A stretch of DNA of 51,328 bases from positions 1 to 51,328 of the forward strand of contig CAIQIA010000008.1 in assembly GCA_903871775.1 (NCBI GenBank), given 5' to 3'. A program made the translations under genes and the position numbers. This document shows positions 1 through 8,029 of the stretch, in pieces (the first letter of the stretch is position 1; each line of letters opens with the position of its first letter). The notes beneath the pieces were generated by a model that was given only the letters and a program-made list of their open reading frames with translations, was not told the DNA's origin and did not search any database. The stretch comes from an uncultured cyanobacterium (lineage in GTDB: Bacteria > Cyanobacteriota > Cyanobacteriia > PCC-6307 > Cyanobiaceae).

Positions 1-82
1 ATCTCGAACTCGGAGGTGAAACGCTGCAGCGGCGACGATAGTTGGGGGGCAGCCCCCTGTGAAAATAGCTCAATGCCAGGTA
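1..82 (+). rRNA. rrf: 5S rRNA, 3' part (5' end outside window)
   Basis: The first ~82 bases read as the 3' two thirds of a cyanobacterial 5S rRNA. They contain the conserved CCGAACTC-like segment near the start (here TCGAACTCGGAGGTGAAACG), the GGCGACGATAGT block, and the closing GATGCCAGG-like 3' strand that pairs with the missing 5' end. A strong terminator follows directly, as expected at the end of an rrn operon. The 5' part, 23S and 16S lie to the left of the window. The exact 3' end (about 81-82) is estimated by eye. Confidence 0.9.
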
Positions 83-108
83 AAACTTTTCTGTTTGTTC
101 CGATGTCG

Positions 109-137
109 GCCACCCCTGTGTTGGGGTGGCTTTTTTA
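109..137 (+). terminator. Rho-independent terminator of the rRNA operon
   Basis: A perfect 8-bp stem GCCACCCC (109-116) and GGGGTGGC (123-130) with a 6-base loop is followed by TTTTTTA. It lies about 27 bases past the 5S 3' end and reads in the rrn direction. Confidence 0.92.
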
Positions 138-167
138 TTGGGTTGCTGATCTGCAGCTGGTCGTTCC

Positions 168-1085
168 ATGACTCCAGCAACGACGCTGAAGCGCTGGCTC
201 CGAATGCTGAGGCATGGCGTCATGCTGTGGAATCGCCATGGCTGCATTGACCTTGGCGCTTCCTTTGCCTTTCATAGCCTTCAATCAATTCTGCCGTTTC
301 TGCTCCTGTGCCTTGGGCTAGGTGCCTGGTTTTTTGGCAGAGAAACAGACGCATTGGCCTCCATTGTTCGCACTGCTGAGAACCTGTTGCCCGCTCCGGC
401 CAGTCGGGTTCTGGTGGAGAGTCTGCAGGCTCTGATCCGTCAGGCGAGGGGGGCCGGGATTGTGGGTGCGTTGACGCTTTTGGTCAGTGCCGGTAACGCT
501 GCTCTTTCCCTGCAGAGAGGTGCTGACCGTCTGTGGGGGGTGTCAGGTCTGGCTGCTCAACAGGCCACCAACTGGCGCGATGCCGTGGGACACTGGCTCT
601 TCATGCGGTTGAAAGCCAGCCTCGTGGCGTTGCTGCTGGCGGTGGTGCTGGTGCTCAATCAACTGGTCAGTCCCTTGCCTCAGCTCGCCCGGGCGTTGGC
701 CTTTCTCCCTGATCTGCTGCTGCCGGGAGGCGGGCCCCTGGCGGGGACTGGTGGCACCCAGGGCTTGCTTGATGCGCTGCTGGGTTGGGGTGCGCTGGTG
801 CTTCTCGCGTTGTTGCTGCTCTGGGGGCTTCCGTCACGCCCGCCGGCCTGGCGCGACATCGTTCCTGGTGCTTTCTGCACGGCTTCAGGCCTCCTGCTGG
901 CCAAGCCCCTCCTTTTGCATCTGGTGCTGTGGCTTGGTCGCCGCTTCCAGGCTTACGGAATTCTGGGAGGCGTGCTGGTGCTCACGCTCTGGGTGTGGCT
1001 TGTGGGATTGCTCGTTTATCTCGGCATGGTTGTCGGTGTCACCTGGTCTGCCGGACGGAGATCCGCACGCCAGATGGTTCGCTGA
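168..1085 (+). CDS. YihY/BrkB-family inner-membrane protein
   Basis: This 305-residue protein has the hydrophobic profile of the YihY/virulence factor BrkB family, with about six membrane segments. The first is near residues 40-60 (FLLLCLGLGAWFFG), others lie around 140-165 and 200-225, and a C-terminal hairpin ends in VLTLWVWLVGLLVYLGM. The family's conserved aromatic/glycine C-terminal region (RRFQAYGILGGVLVLTLW) is present. Length fits the family (about 280-330). The molecular function of the family is unsettled; the old RNase BN label is wrong. The ATG at 168 lies just after the rRNA terminator, so the gene needs its own promoter. Confidence 0.85.
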   Translation: MTPATTLKRWLRMLRHGVMLWNRHGCIDLGASFAFHSLQSILPFLLLCLGLGAWFFGRETDALASIVRTAENLLPAPASRVLVESLQALIRQARGAGIVGALTLLVSAGNAALSLQRGADRLWGVSGLAAQQATNWRDAVGHWLFMRLKASLVALLLAVVLVLNQLVSPLPQLARALAFLPDLLLPGGGPLAGTGGTQGLLDALLGWGALVLLALLLLWGLPSRPPAWRDIVPGAFCTASGLLLAKPLLLHLVLWLGRRFQAYGILGGVLVLTLWVWLVGLLVYLGMVVGVTWSAGRRSARQMVR

Positions 1086-1130
1086 AGGGGCCTCGTCTCC
1101 CGCAGACTGAAGTCATTCCACCTCCGCTCC

Positions 1131-1367
1131 ATGTCCCGCTTTGTGTTGGTGCGCCGTCGCCCGCTCCCCCTGCCGGTGCTGGTGGTCGGCGGCCTGTCGG
1201 TGCTGCTTCTGGCACCTGTGGCGCTCGTGACCCTGGTGCCGGCCCTCGTTCTGCTGATGGTCAGCATTGCGGCTGGTGTGGGCATCGTTCTGTCTGCCTG
1301 GGCGGTGGTTGAACTGCTGGCATGCGTGGAGCGCTGGCTCGATCGTGACGCTCGCTTCCACAGCTGA
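1131..1367 (+). CDS. Small two-helix membrane protein, unknown
   Basis: This 78-residue ORF starts 45 bases after the YihY gene and may be co-transcribed with it. A basic N-terminus (MSRFVLVRRRPLPLP) precedes a nearly unbroken hydrophobic stretch over residues 14-64, long enough for two membrane helices, and then a charged tail. I do not recognise the family. Reading frame, start spacing and membrane character make a real gene likely, but small hydrophobic ORFs in GC-rich DNA can be spurious. Confidence 0.55.
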   Translation: MSRFVLVRRRPLPLPVLVVGGLSVLLLAPVALVTLVPALVLLMVSIAAGVGIVLSAWAVVELLACVERWLDRDARFHS

Positions 1368-1408
1368 TCGTGAGACAGGTTCAGCCGTTCAGATCTCTCC
1401 TCCCCTGA

Positions 1409-2113
1409 TCAACCCTCACCCTCATCCAGGACGGTGACCTGTACCGGCTCAACAGCCTGGTGATGCTGCATTGCGTGTCCGTACTCGCGCGCCGTGAGCC
1501 GTATGGCTTCACCGGCAGCCTGCATGAACAGCACGTTCACCCCTGCACCCAGAACCACACCCCCGACGGGGATCCAGCGCAAGGATGCTGGTCCCAGGCG
1601 TTTCACCAGGCGCACCATCAGTTGCTCGCCGAGCCGTTGCTGCAACTGCTGCAGCAGAGGTCGCGACAATCCCGTCAGCAGACGGGCCATGGCCTGCTCT
1701 GTGGCGCGAAACCCCAGCAGGCGGATCAGTTCATTGGCACCCAGCCCCAGCAATGCTCCGATCAGGATCGGCCGGTGCTGTTCTTCGTTGAGATGAACGC
1801 CATGCAGGGCAAAGATCGCAGCGGCCAGTTCCAGCTCGGTGTACAGGAAATAGAGAACATCTCCGCCTCCTGTCGCCATCGACAGCACTCCCCCCAGGCC
1901 CGCGAGGGCCCCACTGGCTCCACTGCGCCAGAGGGATCGACGGATGGCCAGGGTCACCAGGCTGTCAAGACTCGCATCAGGCTGCTCGAGCCGCAGCCGC
2001 TCGGCCCAGGCGATGCCCTGGGCCTGGGCCCGCTGGAGTCCTGCGCTGACCACGGGCATCTCCAGAAGACGCAGCAGCAGGGCTGATGACGGGGCAGCGC
2101 CGGAGGCTGTCAT
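1409..2113 (-). CDS. EcsC-like membrane-associated protein, unknown function
   Basis: The protein is 234 residues from the ATG at 2113, which overlaps the stop of the upstream gene in an ATGA arrangement and so fixes the start; a longer reading frame upstream is shadow. The sequence is rich in Leu/Ala/Gly with a glycine-rich hydrophobic centre (GALAGLGGVLSMATGGGDVLYFLYTELELAAAIFALHG) and a second hydrophobic segment near the C-terminus (WIPVGGVVLGAGVNVLFM). This layout resembles the EcsC/YaaH-like group of cyanobacterial conserved proteins, but I cannot assign it firmly. It is co-oriented with the DUF2834 and xse genes and is probably the last gene of that run. Confidence 0.7.
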   Translation of the reverse strand: MTASGAAPSSALLLRLLEMPVVSAGLQRAQAQGIAWAERLRLEQPDASLDSLVTLAIRRSLWRSGASGALAGLGGVLSMATGGGDVLYFLYTELELAAAIFALHGVHLNEEQHRPILIGALLGLGANELIRLLGFRATEQAMARLLTGLSRPLLQQLQQRLGEQLMVRLVKRLGPASLRWIPVGGVVLGAGVNVLFMQAAGEAIRLTAREYGHAMQHHQAVEPVQVTVLDEGEG

Positions 2114-2502
2114 CCCGATGCTCCTCCGTCGGACGCAGCGATGGAGAGCTCCTCCGCGCGGAGGTGCCGTTCCCGCAGCAGCAGGAACAGGGGCACCCCA
2201 AAGGCGAAGGCCACACCCATGCTCAGCAGGATCGGCCACAGGCCATGACGGAGGCGCAGGCGTCTCCGTTCGGTCTCCATCCAGATCACCACGGCGGTGG
2301 ACCCGAAGAGGAGGTCGTAGCTCAAGGATGTCGCCGCGTCGTTCACAGCCGCCTGCCGGATGAACTCGGCAACGTCGAAACCGCCGCCGCTGGCCTGCAC
2401 AAACGCCAGATTGGCGCTCTGGGTGGAGAGCAATCCGCCGATGGCCAGGCTGATGTAGGCGATCTGGCGCAGGCTGGAGCCGAGCCCCGCGGGGATGGTC
2501 AT
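2110..2502 (-). CDS. DUF2834 membrane protein
   Basis: This 130-residue protein matches the DUF2834 pattern: an N-terminal membrane helix, a middle FGSTAVVIWMETERRRLRLRHGLWPILL segment, and a final membrane helix ending in FGVPLFLLLRER, the family's hallmark 'LPLFLYLRE'-like end. About three membrane helices are expected. Its function is unknown. Its stop overlaps the next gene's start by four bases, and its start overlaps the xseB stop by four bases, so it sits inside a translationally coupled run. Confidence 0.8.
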   Translation of the reverse strand: MTIPAGLGSSLRQIAYISLAIGGLLSTQSANLAFVQASGGGFDVAEFIRQAAVNDAATSLSYDLLFGSTAVVIWMETERRRLRLRHGLWPILLSMGVAFAFGVPLFLLLRERHLRAEELSIAASDGGASG

Positions 2503-2777
2503 GGCTGTGCCTCTGACCAGGGCATCAGCTCAAGCGTGTCGGGATCCAGTCGCTGAATCCCCTGGCTCACGTCGCTGAGGATCTGGCGGCATCGTGCTTC
2601 CCAGGCCATCGCACGGCCATACAGGGCTGGCAGGTCTTCGAGGGGGAGGTCATCCCGTTGCAGCTGGGCGAGGCTCTCCTCCAGAGCCCGCTGGGCCTCG
2701 GCGAAGCTGCTGCCCGTCGTATCGGGGGGCTCCGGTCGGGGTGGGGCACCGCTGGAGCTGGCTCTGGCCTTCGGCAT
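2499..2777 (-). CDS. xseB: Exodeoxyribonuclease VII small subunit
   Basis: The protein has 92 residues from the ATG at 2777. It carries the XseB core: FAEAQRALEESLAQLQRDDLPLEDLPALYGRAMAWEARCRQIL, the helical hairpin with the L..LE.LP..YE.A motif. The first ~22 residues are a Pro/Ser-rich extension. XseB binds XseA to form exonuclease VII, which degrades single-stranded DNA to acid-soluble oligonucleotides. It follows xseA by 13 bases, the usual order. Confidence 0.9.
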   Translation of the reverse strand: MPKARASSSGAPPRPEPPDTTGSSFAEAQRALEESLAQLQRDDLPLEDLPALYGRAMAWEARCRQILSDVSQGIQRLDPDTLELMPWSEAQP

Positions 2778-2790
2778 GCCTTGGTTGTGC

Positions 2791-3942
2791 TCAGGCACCA
2801 CAACTCTTTTCAGGTTGCCATGCCTCCACCACCAGATGAACGGTGCCGGCGGCCAGCTCGGCGCAAAGCCTGTCACCCCTGGCCAGGCCTTCGCCCGTGC
2901 GGACCAGGGTCCCGTCGTCCCGGCGCAGCAGGGCGTAACCGCGCTGCAGCTGGCGGCCGGGATCGAGGGCCCCCAGCAGACGGGTCTGACCCTCCAACCG
3001 CAGGCGGTGTCGATCGAGGTGCCCACGGATGCTCTGCAGCAGGCGGCTTCGATCCAGGCGGGCCAGCTGCTGCCGCCGCCGCTGCAACTGCTGCGCCAGC
3101 TGCAGCCGGCGTTGTTGTCGCAGGTGATCCAGCCGGCGCTCCACATCCAGGCGGTCGGGTAGCACCGCCACGATGGCGGCCGTCGGTGTGGCCGCCCGTC
3201 GGTCGGCGACTAGGTCGGCCACGGTCAGATCGTCCTCATGGCCGATGCCGGTCACCAGCGGCACCGGCAGCCGGCTCAGTTCCCTGGCCAGGTGCTCCCC
3301 GTCGAAGAGGGCCAGATCCTCCCGGTTGCCACCGCCACGGGCCAGCACCACGACCTCGACGCCCCAGTCGAGCCAGCGGCCGCGGCACCGTTCCAGCAAT
3401 GCGCAGAGCTCGGCCTCCACGGGACCCTGCACAGGAATGGGCAGCACCATCAGATCGCAGGCCGGCCAGCGGCTGTGGGCCGTGCGCAGCAGATCCGCGA
3501 GGGCTGAACTGGGAACCGCTGTGAGCACGGCGATGCGTCGGGGCAGGTCAGGCAGGGGGCGATGGCGTTCAGGATTGAGCAGCCCCTCGGCCTCCAGCCG
3601 TTCCCGCACCTGTTCAAACCGGCGGAGCACCGTGGTGAGACTTGGGCGCAGATCCAGCACCTGCACGCTCAGGGTGGCCCTGGCGGCCCAGAAGTTGAGC
3701 TTGCCGACGACCGTGACCCCGTCACCGTCCTCAGGCACGATGCTGAGATTCGCGAGGGTGCTGGCCCAGACCACCGCCCCGATGGACGCATCGCCATCGG
3801 AGAGGGTGAGCCAGAGGTGTCCCTTGCGAATCTGCGGTTTGACGACCCGCGCCTCAAGCAGAAACCGTGGCACAAAGCCCCGTTCCAGCAGAACGCCGAT
3901 GGCCGCGTTCAGCTCGGAGATGCTGAATCGCGGCAGGTCCAT
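2791..3942 (-). CDS. xseA: Exodeoxyribonuclease VII large subunit
   Basis: The protein has 383 residues from the ATG at 3942, which overlaps the upstream stop (ATGA); an in-frame ATG 11 codons earlier is less likely. Domain order is an N-terminal OB fold (about residues 1-100, starting with the typical FSISELN), the XseA catalytic core with the family motifs VLARGGGNREDL and GIGHEDDLTVADLVADRRAATPTAA (the latter with its catalytic Asp/His), a long basic coiled-coil region (LRQQRRLQLAQQLQRRRQQL), and a C-terminal segment with the GYALLRR motif. Slightly shorter than E. coli XseA (456), mainly in the coiled-coil part. Subunit of the ssDNA exonuclease with the adjacent xseB. Confidence 0.93.
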   Translation of the reverse strand: MDLPRFSISELNAAIGVLLERGFVPRFLLEARVVKPQIRKGHLWLTLSDGDASIGAVVWASTLANLSIVPEDGDGVTVVGKLNFWAARATLSVQVLDLRPSLTTVLRRFEQVRERLEAEGLLNPERHRPLPDLPRRIAVLTAVPSSALADLLRTAHSRWPACDLMVLPIPVQGPVEAELCALLERCRGRWLDWGVEVVVLARGGGNREDLALFDGEHLARELSRLPVPLVTGIGHEDDLTVADLVADRRAATPTAAIVAVLPDRLDVERRLDHLRQQRRLQLAQQLQRRRQQLARLDRSRLLQSIRGHLDRHRLRLEGQTRLLGALDPGRQLQRGYALLRRDDGTLVRTGEGLARGDRLCAELAAGTVHLVVEAWQPEKSCGA

Positions 3943-4115
3943 CAGTGGCTCAGCTGCCGATAGCAGATCCACCACCAGAGGCTGAGGGCGGTGGCCCCCA
4001 GGGCCACGGCCTGCCCCCAGGGGCTGTCGAAGCGCACGAATCCCACGACGGCGGTGGCGATCGCACTGCTCAGCAGCCGGGAGCCATCGCGTCGATTGCC
4101 CACGAAAAGCCTCAT
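3942..4115 (-). CDS. Small membrane protein upstream of xseA, unknown
   Basis: This 57-residue ORF starts at the ATG at 4115 (an in-frame ATG at 4139 would add eight residues). Its stop overlaps the xseA start by one ATGA unit, which supports it as a real, coupled gene. It is basic at the N-terminus (RLFVGNRRDGSR) with two hydrophobic stretches (LLSSAIATAVVGFVRF and AVALGATALSLWWWICY). No family recognised. Confidence 0.6.
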   Translation of the reverse strand: MRLFVGNRRDGSRLLSSAIATAVVGFVRFDSPWGQAVALGATALSLWWWICYRQLSH

Positions 4116-4204
4116 GGCGCCTGTGAACGATCGAAACACCCTATGCCCCGACGGTGCGACTAGCCTTGGCGGGCCTGCAGCGGTGGCCTGAAGCCCCTTC
4201 GGCC

Positions 4205-5005
4205 ATGGGACGTGTGCTGTTCGAGCAGCAGGTTCAGGCTGCGATCCCGTCTGATCCGCAGCTCGTGCTGGTCACCGATCTGGATGGCACGCTGCTGGCC
4301 GGCGATCGCCGTGACCGCCTGACGCTGTACCGCTGGCTGGCCAGCGAACGGGAGCACGTGCTGCATCTGTTCGCCACCGGGCGCGATCTTCGCTCCATCG
4401 GCGCATTGTTTGATGACCCCCTGCACGAGGATCTGGGGCGGCCCCATCTGGTGATCGGCGATGTGGGCTGCACGGTGGCCTGCGGTCAGTCTCTGCAGGA
4501 GGTGCCGTTGGTGGTCGATGCCATTGAGGAGCTCTGGCAAGGGTATGCCGAGCGGGTGTTGCAACTGACCCGCAACCAGCGGGGCCTGAGTCCGCAGCCG
4601 GTGGTGAGCCGCCGCCGCCATGCGTTCCATGCCGAACCGGATCTGCTCGACCCCGATCTGATGCGGCAGCTGGAGGCGATCGGTGTGGATTGCCTGCTGT
4701 CGGATGGTCGGTATCTGGACGTGCTGCCGGCGGGGGTGAACAAGGGCACCACCCTGCGCCGGGTGATCGCTCTGCTGGAACTGACCCACCTGCCGGTGGT
4801 GGTCGCCGGTGACACCCTCAACGATCTGGCGATGTTCCAGCAGGGCTACCACGGCATCATCGTCGGCAACGCCGAGGAGCCCCTTCTGCAGCGGCTCGAC
4901 GACGTCAGCGGCGTCTATCTGGCCCGGGGCCATGGCTGCTCGGGCATCCTGGAAGGCCTGCGGCACCACGGCTTCGGACCGTCGTCAGGAACGGCAGCGG
5001 TCTGA
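4205..5005 (+). CDS. HAD-IIB sugar-phosphatase (sucrose-phosphatase-like)
   Basis: The protein has 266 residues from the ATG at 4205; an earlier in-frame ATG at 4154 is less likely. It is a HAD-superfamily type IIB (Cof/S6PP) phosphatase. Motif I VTDLDGTLL near residues 23-31 supplies the two aspartates, motif II is the T of FATGRD, the Lys lies in GVNKGTTLRRV, and motif IV is VVAGDTLNDLAMF. The arrangement resembles sucrose-6-phosphate, mannosylglycerate-phosphate and glucosylglycerate-phosphate phosphatases, so a compatible-solute or sugar phosphate substrate is likely. No synthase domain is fused. The stop TGATG overlaps the start of a SemiSWEET sugar transporter gene, which suggests coupled expression and a sugar-related role. 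Confidence 0.82.
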   Translation: MGRVLFEQQVQAAIPSDPQLVLVTDLDGTLLAGDRRDRLTLYRWLASEREHVLHLFATGRDLRSIGALFDDPLHEDLGRPHLVIGDVGCTVACGQSLQEVPLVVDAIEELWQGYAERVLQLTRNQRGLSPQPVVSRRRHAFHAEPDLLDPDLMRQLEAIGVDCLLSDGRYLDVLPAGVNKGTTLRRVIALLELTHLPVVVAGDTLNDLAMFQQGYHGIIVGNAEEPLLQRLDDVSGVYLARGHGCSGILEGLRHHGFGPSSGTAAV

Positions 5006-5316
5006 TGGAGCCGCTTCTGCCCCTGCTGGGTTACACCGCCGCCGTGCTCACCACGGTCAGCTTCTATCCGCAGGCCATCAAGACCCTGCGCACGAACGAC
5101 ACCCGCGGCCTGTCGTTGCGGATGTACCTCCTCTTCACCCTCGGGGTGATGGCCTGGGGGCTGTACGGCCTCCTCAGGCGCGACTGGCCGGTGTTCGTGG
5201 CCAACCTGGCCACCCTGCCGGCGACGCTGGCCATCCTCGAGCGTCGGATCACAGGGGGCCGTCGCGCGCGGCGATCAGGGGTTCGCCAGGCCCAGGATCA
5301 GGGCGAAGAGGGCTGA
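5005..5316 (+). CDS. SemiSWEET-type sugar transporter (PQ-loop)
   Basis: This 103-residue, three-helix membrane protein starts at the ATG overlapping the preceding stop. The segment VSFYPQAIKTLRTNDTRGLSLRMYLLF is the diagnostic PQ-loop of SemiSWEETs (the PQ dipeptide plus the T..T.GLS motif), followed by helices GVMAWGLYGLLRRDWPVFVAN and LATLPATLAIL. SemiSWEETs work as homodimers that move sucrose or glucose down a gradient across the inner membrane. Translational coupling to a HAD sugar phosphatase fits a pathway in which the dephosphorylated sugar is exported or redistributed. The substrate is not visible from sequence. Confidence 0.9.
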   Translation: MEPLLPLLGYTAAVLTTVSFYPQAIKTLRTNDTRGLSLRMYLLFTLGVMAWGLYGLLRRDWPVFVANLATLPATLAILERRITGGRRARRSGVRQAQDQGEEG

Positions 5317-5382
5317 GCTGACCAGCCCGACGGCCGCCAGCAGGCGGATGAGGGACCCCTCCAGCAGGGAGAGCGGAACCAT
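5275..5382 (-). CDS. Possible 35-residue single-helix membrane peptide
   Basis: The minus strand holds an ATG at 5382 and a 35-codon frame: a short [10 protein letters not shown] start, a hydrophobic helix ([22 protein letters not shown]) and a stop at 5275. The size and one-helix design match small thylakoid subunits of photosystems, cytochrome b6f or NDH-1, but I could not match it to a known one. It overlaps the SemiSWEET 3' end by 42 bases tail to tail, and no clear ribosome site is seen. Treat as a candidate. Confidence 0.35.
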   Translation of the reverse strand: MVPLSLLEGSLIRLLAAVGLVSSALFALILGLANP

Positions 5383-5505
5383 GAAAGAAAACCGAAGAGT
5401 CGTGATGACTCCGTTTTAGTCGGATGGTCTGGGGCCGTGGTCGCCCCCGATGCAGCACGTTTCAAATGGTTGAAGAACGTCACACATGGGGCCGGCGGGG
5501 CCGCC

Positions 5506-5889
5506 TCAGCGCACGTGGCGGATGCCGTCAACCGGGTGGTAGGTCTCGCCGGTGGTCTCCTCGAAGACATGGGCCGGCAGGCCGGTCTCGAACATGGTCT
5601 GCAGGGCTTCCTTGAGGTAGGGGTTCCAGCCACCGGTCGAGACGTTGCCGTGGCGGACCGTCCAGTCCCAGGTGCCCTGCAGGTCCCGGGGGATGCGTCC
5701 CTCCCGGTCCCGACGGGCCACCAGGTCCTGGGACTCCACCAGGCCCACCAGAATCGGGTCCTTGCCATAGGCCGGGGTGATCGTCAGCTCCAGCCGCACG
5801 GGATCTTCCTTCACCAGCCGCAACCGGAAGCGCGGGGGGAGTTTGAGCGCCTTCAGCACCGCCGCCACCACCTTCGTTCGTTGCTCCAT
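5506..5889 (-). CDS. Conserved cyanobacterial hypothetical protein (127 aa)
   Basis: This soluble 127-residue protein has a basic amphipathic N-terminus ([21 protein letters not shown]) and a well-patterned core with many charged and aromatic residues ([49 protein letters not shown]). This composition is clearly protein-like rather than a GC shadow, and I believe the family is conserved across picocyanobacteria, but I know no function. The ATG at 5889 is the only good start. It is followed downstream, in the opposite direction, by the SemiSWEET region. Confidence 0.75.
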   Translation of the reverse strand: MEQRTKVVAAVLKALKLPPRFRLRLVKEDPVRLELTITPAYGKDPILVGLVESQDLVARRDREGRIPRDLQGTWDWTVRHGNVSTGGWNPYLKEALQTMFETGLPAHVFEETTGETYHPVDGIRHVR

Positions 5890-5934
5890 CCGGGCGTCCT
5901 CCTGCCTGCGTGGCCCCGACGGGGCCTCTGCTTC

Positions 5935-6171
5935 CTAGCTTCCCTGATCGTCGGACGGTCCGCGCTCCTCGTCGCCGAACCGCACCGTCAGCAGGTCTTC
6001 CTGGGTGAGCCGCCCTTCGGCATCGAGCAGTTCAGGATGGATGGTGATGCCCGGTCGCGGACGGTTGACCGCCGCGAAGCCCCGGCCCATGACCCGAAAG
6101 GCCTGCCAGAGCAGCACCCCGAAGCAGACCAGGTAAATGAGTGGAACCAGTTGTGTCATTGCCGGTGTCAT
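5935..6171 (-). CDS. DUF2973 small membrane-anchored protein
   Basis: This 78-residue protein starts at the ATG at 6171 (or at 6159, four codons later). One N-terminal membrane helix ([21 protein letters not shown]) is followed by a short linker and the segment [22 protein letters not shown]. The HPELLD.xG.x..E.LL motif is the signature of DUF2973, a cyanobacteria-specific family of unknown function. It probably shares a promoter region with the divergent protease gene and lies 45 bases upstream of the 127-residue gene in the same direction. Confidence 0.8.
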   Translation of the reverse strand: MTPAMTQLVPLIYLVCFGVLLWQAFRVMGRGFAAVNRPRPGITIHPELLDAEGRLTQEDLLTVRFGDEERGPSDDQGS

Positions 6172-6339
6172 CGCGCTGGTGTCTCCTGCCCGGCCATGTC
6201 CCTCCATTCTGCGGCCGGCCCGGCCGGCGGCGGTGGCCTGCAGCCACACACCTGGTCACAGATGCCTGTCCCGAAGGCGGTGATGACCAAAGTCCATCTC
6301 GATAGCCTGGGCCATCGTTTGCGGGTCTCCCCTCCCAGC

Positions 6340-7419
6340 ATGGCTGTGCTGCTTGGCTGCTCCGGTCGGCGTCGGGCCCTGACGGCCGCCCTGGGGCTGA
6401 TGCTGGTTGCCCCGCCGGCCCTCGCCCAGGCCCCCCGCTCCTTCGTTGCCGAAGCCGTGCGGCGGGCCGGGCCTGCCGTGGTGCGTCTCGACACCGAGCG
6501 GACCGTCGAGACCCGGGGCGGTGTGCCGTCGGTGTTCCTGCTCGATCCGCTCTTCCGCCAGTTCTTCGGGGACGGGGGCGGTGGCCCTTCGAGGCGCACC
6601 GAGCGGGGGCAAGGTACGGGGGTGATTTTTCAGAAGGAGGGCCTCATCCTCACCAACGCCCATGTGGTGGAGGGCAGCACCCGGGTGAGCGTCGGCCTTG
6701 TCGACGGCCGACGCCTCGAGGGCAGCGTCGTGGGGACAGACCCGATCACCGATCTGGCGGTGGTGCGGGTGCCGGTGTCGGGGCCGCTGCCGGTGGCTCC
6801 CCTGGGCAATTCGGATGCCGTTCAGGTGGGGGACTGGGCGATCGCGGTCGGCAATCCCTTCGGCCTCGACAACACGGTCACCCTCGGGATCATCAGCAGC
6901 GTCAACCGCAACGCCGCCAAGCTGGGCATCACCGACAAACGCCTGGATCTGATCCAGACCGATGCCGCCATCAACCCCGGCAACTCCGGCGGACCGCTGC
7001 TCAACGCCGAAGGCGAGGTGATCGGAATCAACGCCCTGGTGCGCTCGGGTCCGGGGGCGGGGCTGGGCTTCTCGATCCCCATCAACCGGGCCAAGGAGAT
7101 CGCCAGCCAGCTGGTGCGCAGCGGTCGCGCCAGCCATGCCCTTGTGGGGCTGGCCCTGGCCCAGGAGGAGGGGCGGGTGCGGGTGGCATCGGTCATGCCC
7201 GGCGGGCCGGCGGCCCGGGCGGGACTGCGGCCCGGCGATCTGCTGGTGAAGGCCGCCGGACAGGCGATCAGCAGTCCGGCCCAGTTTCTCCGGCTGGTGG
7301 ACGTGAGCGGGGTGGGGGTGCCCCTGGGTCTGGAAGGTCAGCGCGAGGGCCGTGGATTTGCGGTCACAGTGGTGCCGATCGACATGGCCCAGGTGATGCG
7401 GACCCCCCAGAGCCCCTGA
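6340..7419 (+). CDS. HtrA/Deg-type periplasmic serine protease
   Basis: The protein has 359 residues from the ATG at 6340, chosen because it yields a clean signal peptide (basic [21 protein letters not shown], then QAP); in-frame ATGs at 6262 and 6283 would put an unlikely tail in front of it. The trypsin-like domain carries the triad His108 (LTNAHVV), Asp138 (DPITDLAVV) and Ser216 (NPGNSGGPL). One C-terminal PDZ domain follows (about residues 265-350, with [16 protein letters not shown]). This is the cyanobacterial HhoA/HhoB/HtrA layout; which of the three it corresponds to cannot be told here. It works in quality control of damaged exported proteins. Confidence 0.92.
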   Translation: MAVLLGCSGRRRALTAALGLMLVAPPALAQAPRSFVAEAVRRAGPAVVRLDTERTVETRGGVPSVFLLDPLFRQFFGDGGGGPSRRTERGQGTGVIFQKEGLILTNAHVVEGSTRVSVGLVDGRRLEGSVVGTDPITDLAVVRVPVSGPLPVAPLGNSDAVQVGDWAIAVGNPFGLDNTVTLGIISSVNRNAAKLGITDKRLDLIQTDAAINPGNSGGPLLNAEGEVIGINALVRSGPGAGLGFSIPINRAKEIASQLVRSGRASHALVGLALAQEEGRVRVASVMPGGPAARAGLRPGDLLVKAAGQAISSPAQFLRLVDVSGVGVPLGLEGQREGRGFAVTVVPIDMAQVMRTPQSP

Positions 7420-7444
7420 CGATCAGCCCCTGGCCTGGGGCCTC

Positions 7445-7480
7445 GGGGACGGGGACGACCGGAGGGCCGTCCCCCATCTC
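7445..7480 (+). terminator. Possible terminator after the Deg protease
   Basis: An 8-bp stem GGGGACGG (7445-7452) and CCGTCCCC (7467-7474) follows the protease stop by 25 bases. The downstream run is C/T rich (CATCTCACCCTTTC) rather than a true T tract, so termination may be weak. Confidence 0.4.
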
Positions 7481-7517
7481 ACCCTTTCGCTCAGCCTGGA
7501 CACAGACTGAGACGCCG

Positions 7518-7715
7518 TTGGGATCCCGGACCGTGAGAAAGCAGCAGAGCCTGTCCCGTGCCCTGACGCTGGCAGGGCTTGATCTGTGGTGCCGCGGTCG
7601 TCTGGAGCGGCTGGAGGTGGAAGGGCGCTGGCGGGATGGCCAGGCCCTGCGACGTGAGTTTGAAGAAGGATGCCGTCACCCGGGGGGGACGGCCTGGTGC
7701 CCGGGGCGGGTGTGA
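7518..7715 (+). CDS. Small basic hypothetical protein (65 aa)
   Basis: The frame from 7518 encodes 65 residues with a plausible helical middle (LSRALTLAGLDLWCRGRLERLEVEGRWRDGQALRREFEEG). The charge pattern suggests a real short helical protein, but no family was recognised and the start codon is not certain. The frame ends 15 bases before the stop of a convergent gene. Confidence 0.35.
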   Translation: MGSRTVRKQQSLSRALTLAGLDLWCRGRLERLEVEGRWRDGQALRREFEEGCRHPGGTAWCPGRV

Positions 7716-7730
7716 CCGCCCGGCGGTCGA

Positions 7731-7925
7731 TCAGAGGGCCGCTCCCCCCGAGCCGAGGTGCTGTCGCATCACCCAGTTGGTGGCGGCTTTCTGGGTGTGC
7801 CAGGCCTGGAGCAACTGCTTCGCCAGATCACGCAGCACCTGGGGATCTCCCTCAGCATCGATGGCGCGGCTCATGCGCTCGACCTCGAACTGCTGTCCGA
7901 GGCTGAGGCTGATGGCTTGGTCCAT
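7731..7925 (-). CDS. Conserved small hypothetical protein (64 aa)
   Basis: This 64-residue acidic/helical protein (MDQAISLSLGQQFEVERMSRA... and LRDLAKQLLQAWHTQKAATNWVMRQHL) has the alternating pattern of a two-helix soluble protein and looks like a family conserved in picocyanobacteria. I know no function. An inverted repeat (ACACAG/CTGTGT, 7988-8005) lies about 63 bases upstream of its start. Confidence 0.65.
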   Translation of the reverse strand: MDQAISLSLGQQFEVERMSRAIDAEGDPQVLRDLAKQLLQAWHTQKAATNWVMRQHLGSGGAAL

Positions 7926-7987
7926 GGCTGACGCTTCGACTGACCGCGATCGTAAGAAGTGTTTCAGGCTGGCCCGTAGTTACGGTT

Positions 7988-8005
7988 ACACAGGGGGTTC
8001 TGTGT
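7988..8005. promoter_or_regulatory. Perfect 6-bp inverted repeat between two small genes
   Basis: ACACAG (7988-7993), loop GGGGTT, CTGTGT (8000-8005). It lies 25 bases past the stop of the 58-residue gene and 63 bases upstream of the 64-residue gene, both read on the minus strand. No T tract follows on either strand, so an operator or mRNA 3'-end structure is more likely than a terminator. Confidence 0.3.
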
Positions 8006-8029
8006 GTTAAAGGCCTGACCGATCACCCG

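Noticed and set aside
5437-6339. Extension of the Deg protease frame upstream of its signal peptide
   Set aside because: This part is antisense to the 127-residue and DUF2973 genes and has no domain. A signal peptide begins cleanly at 6340.
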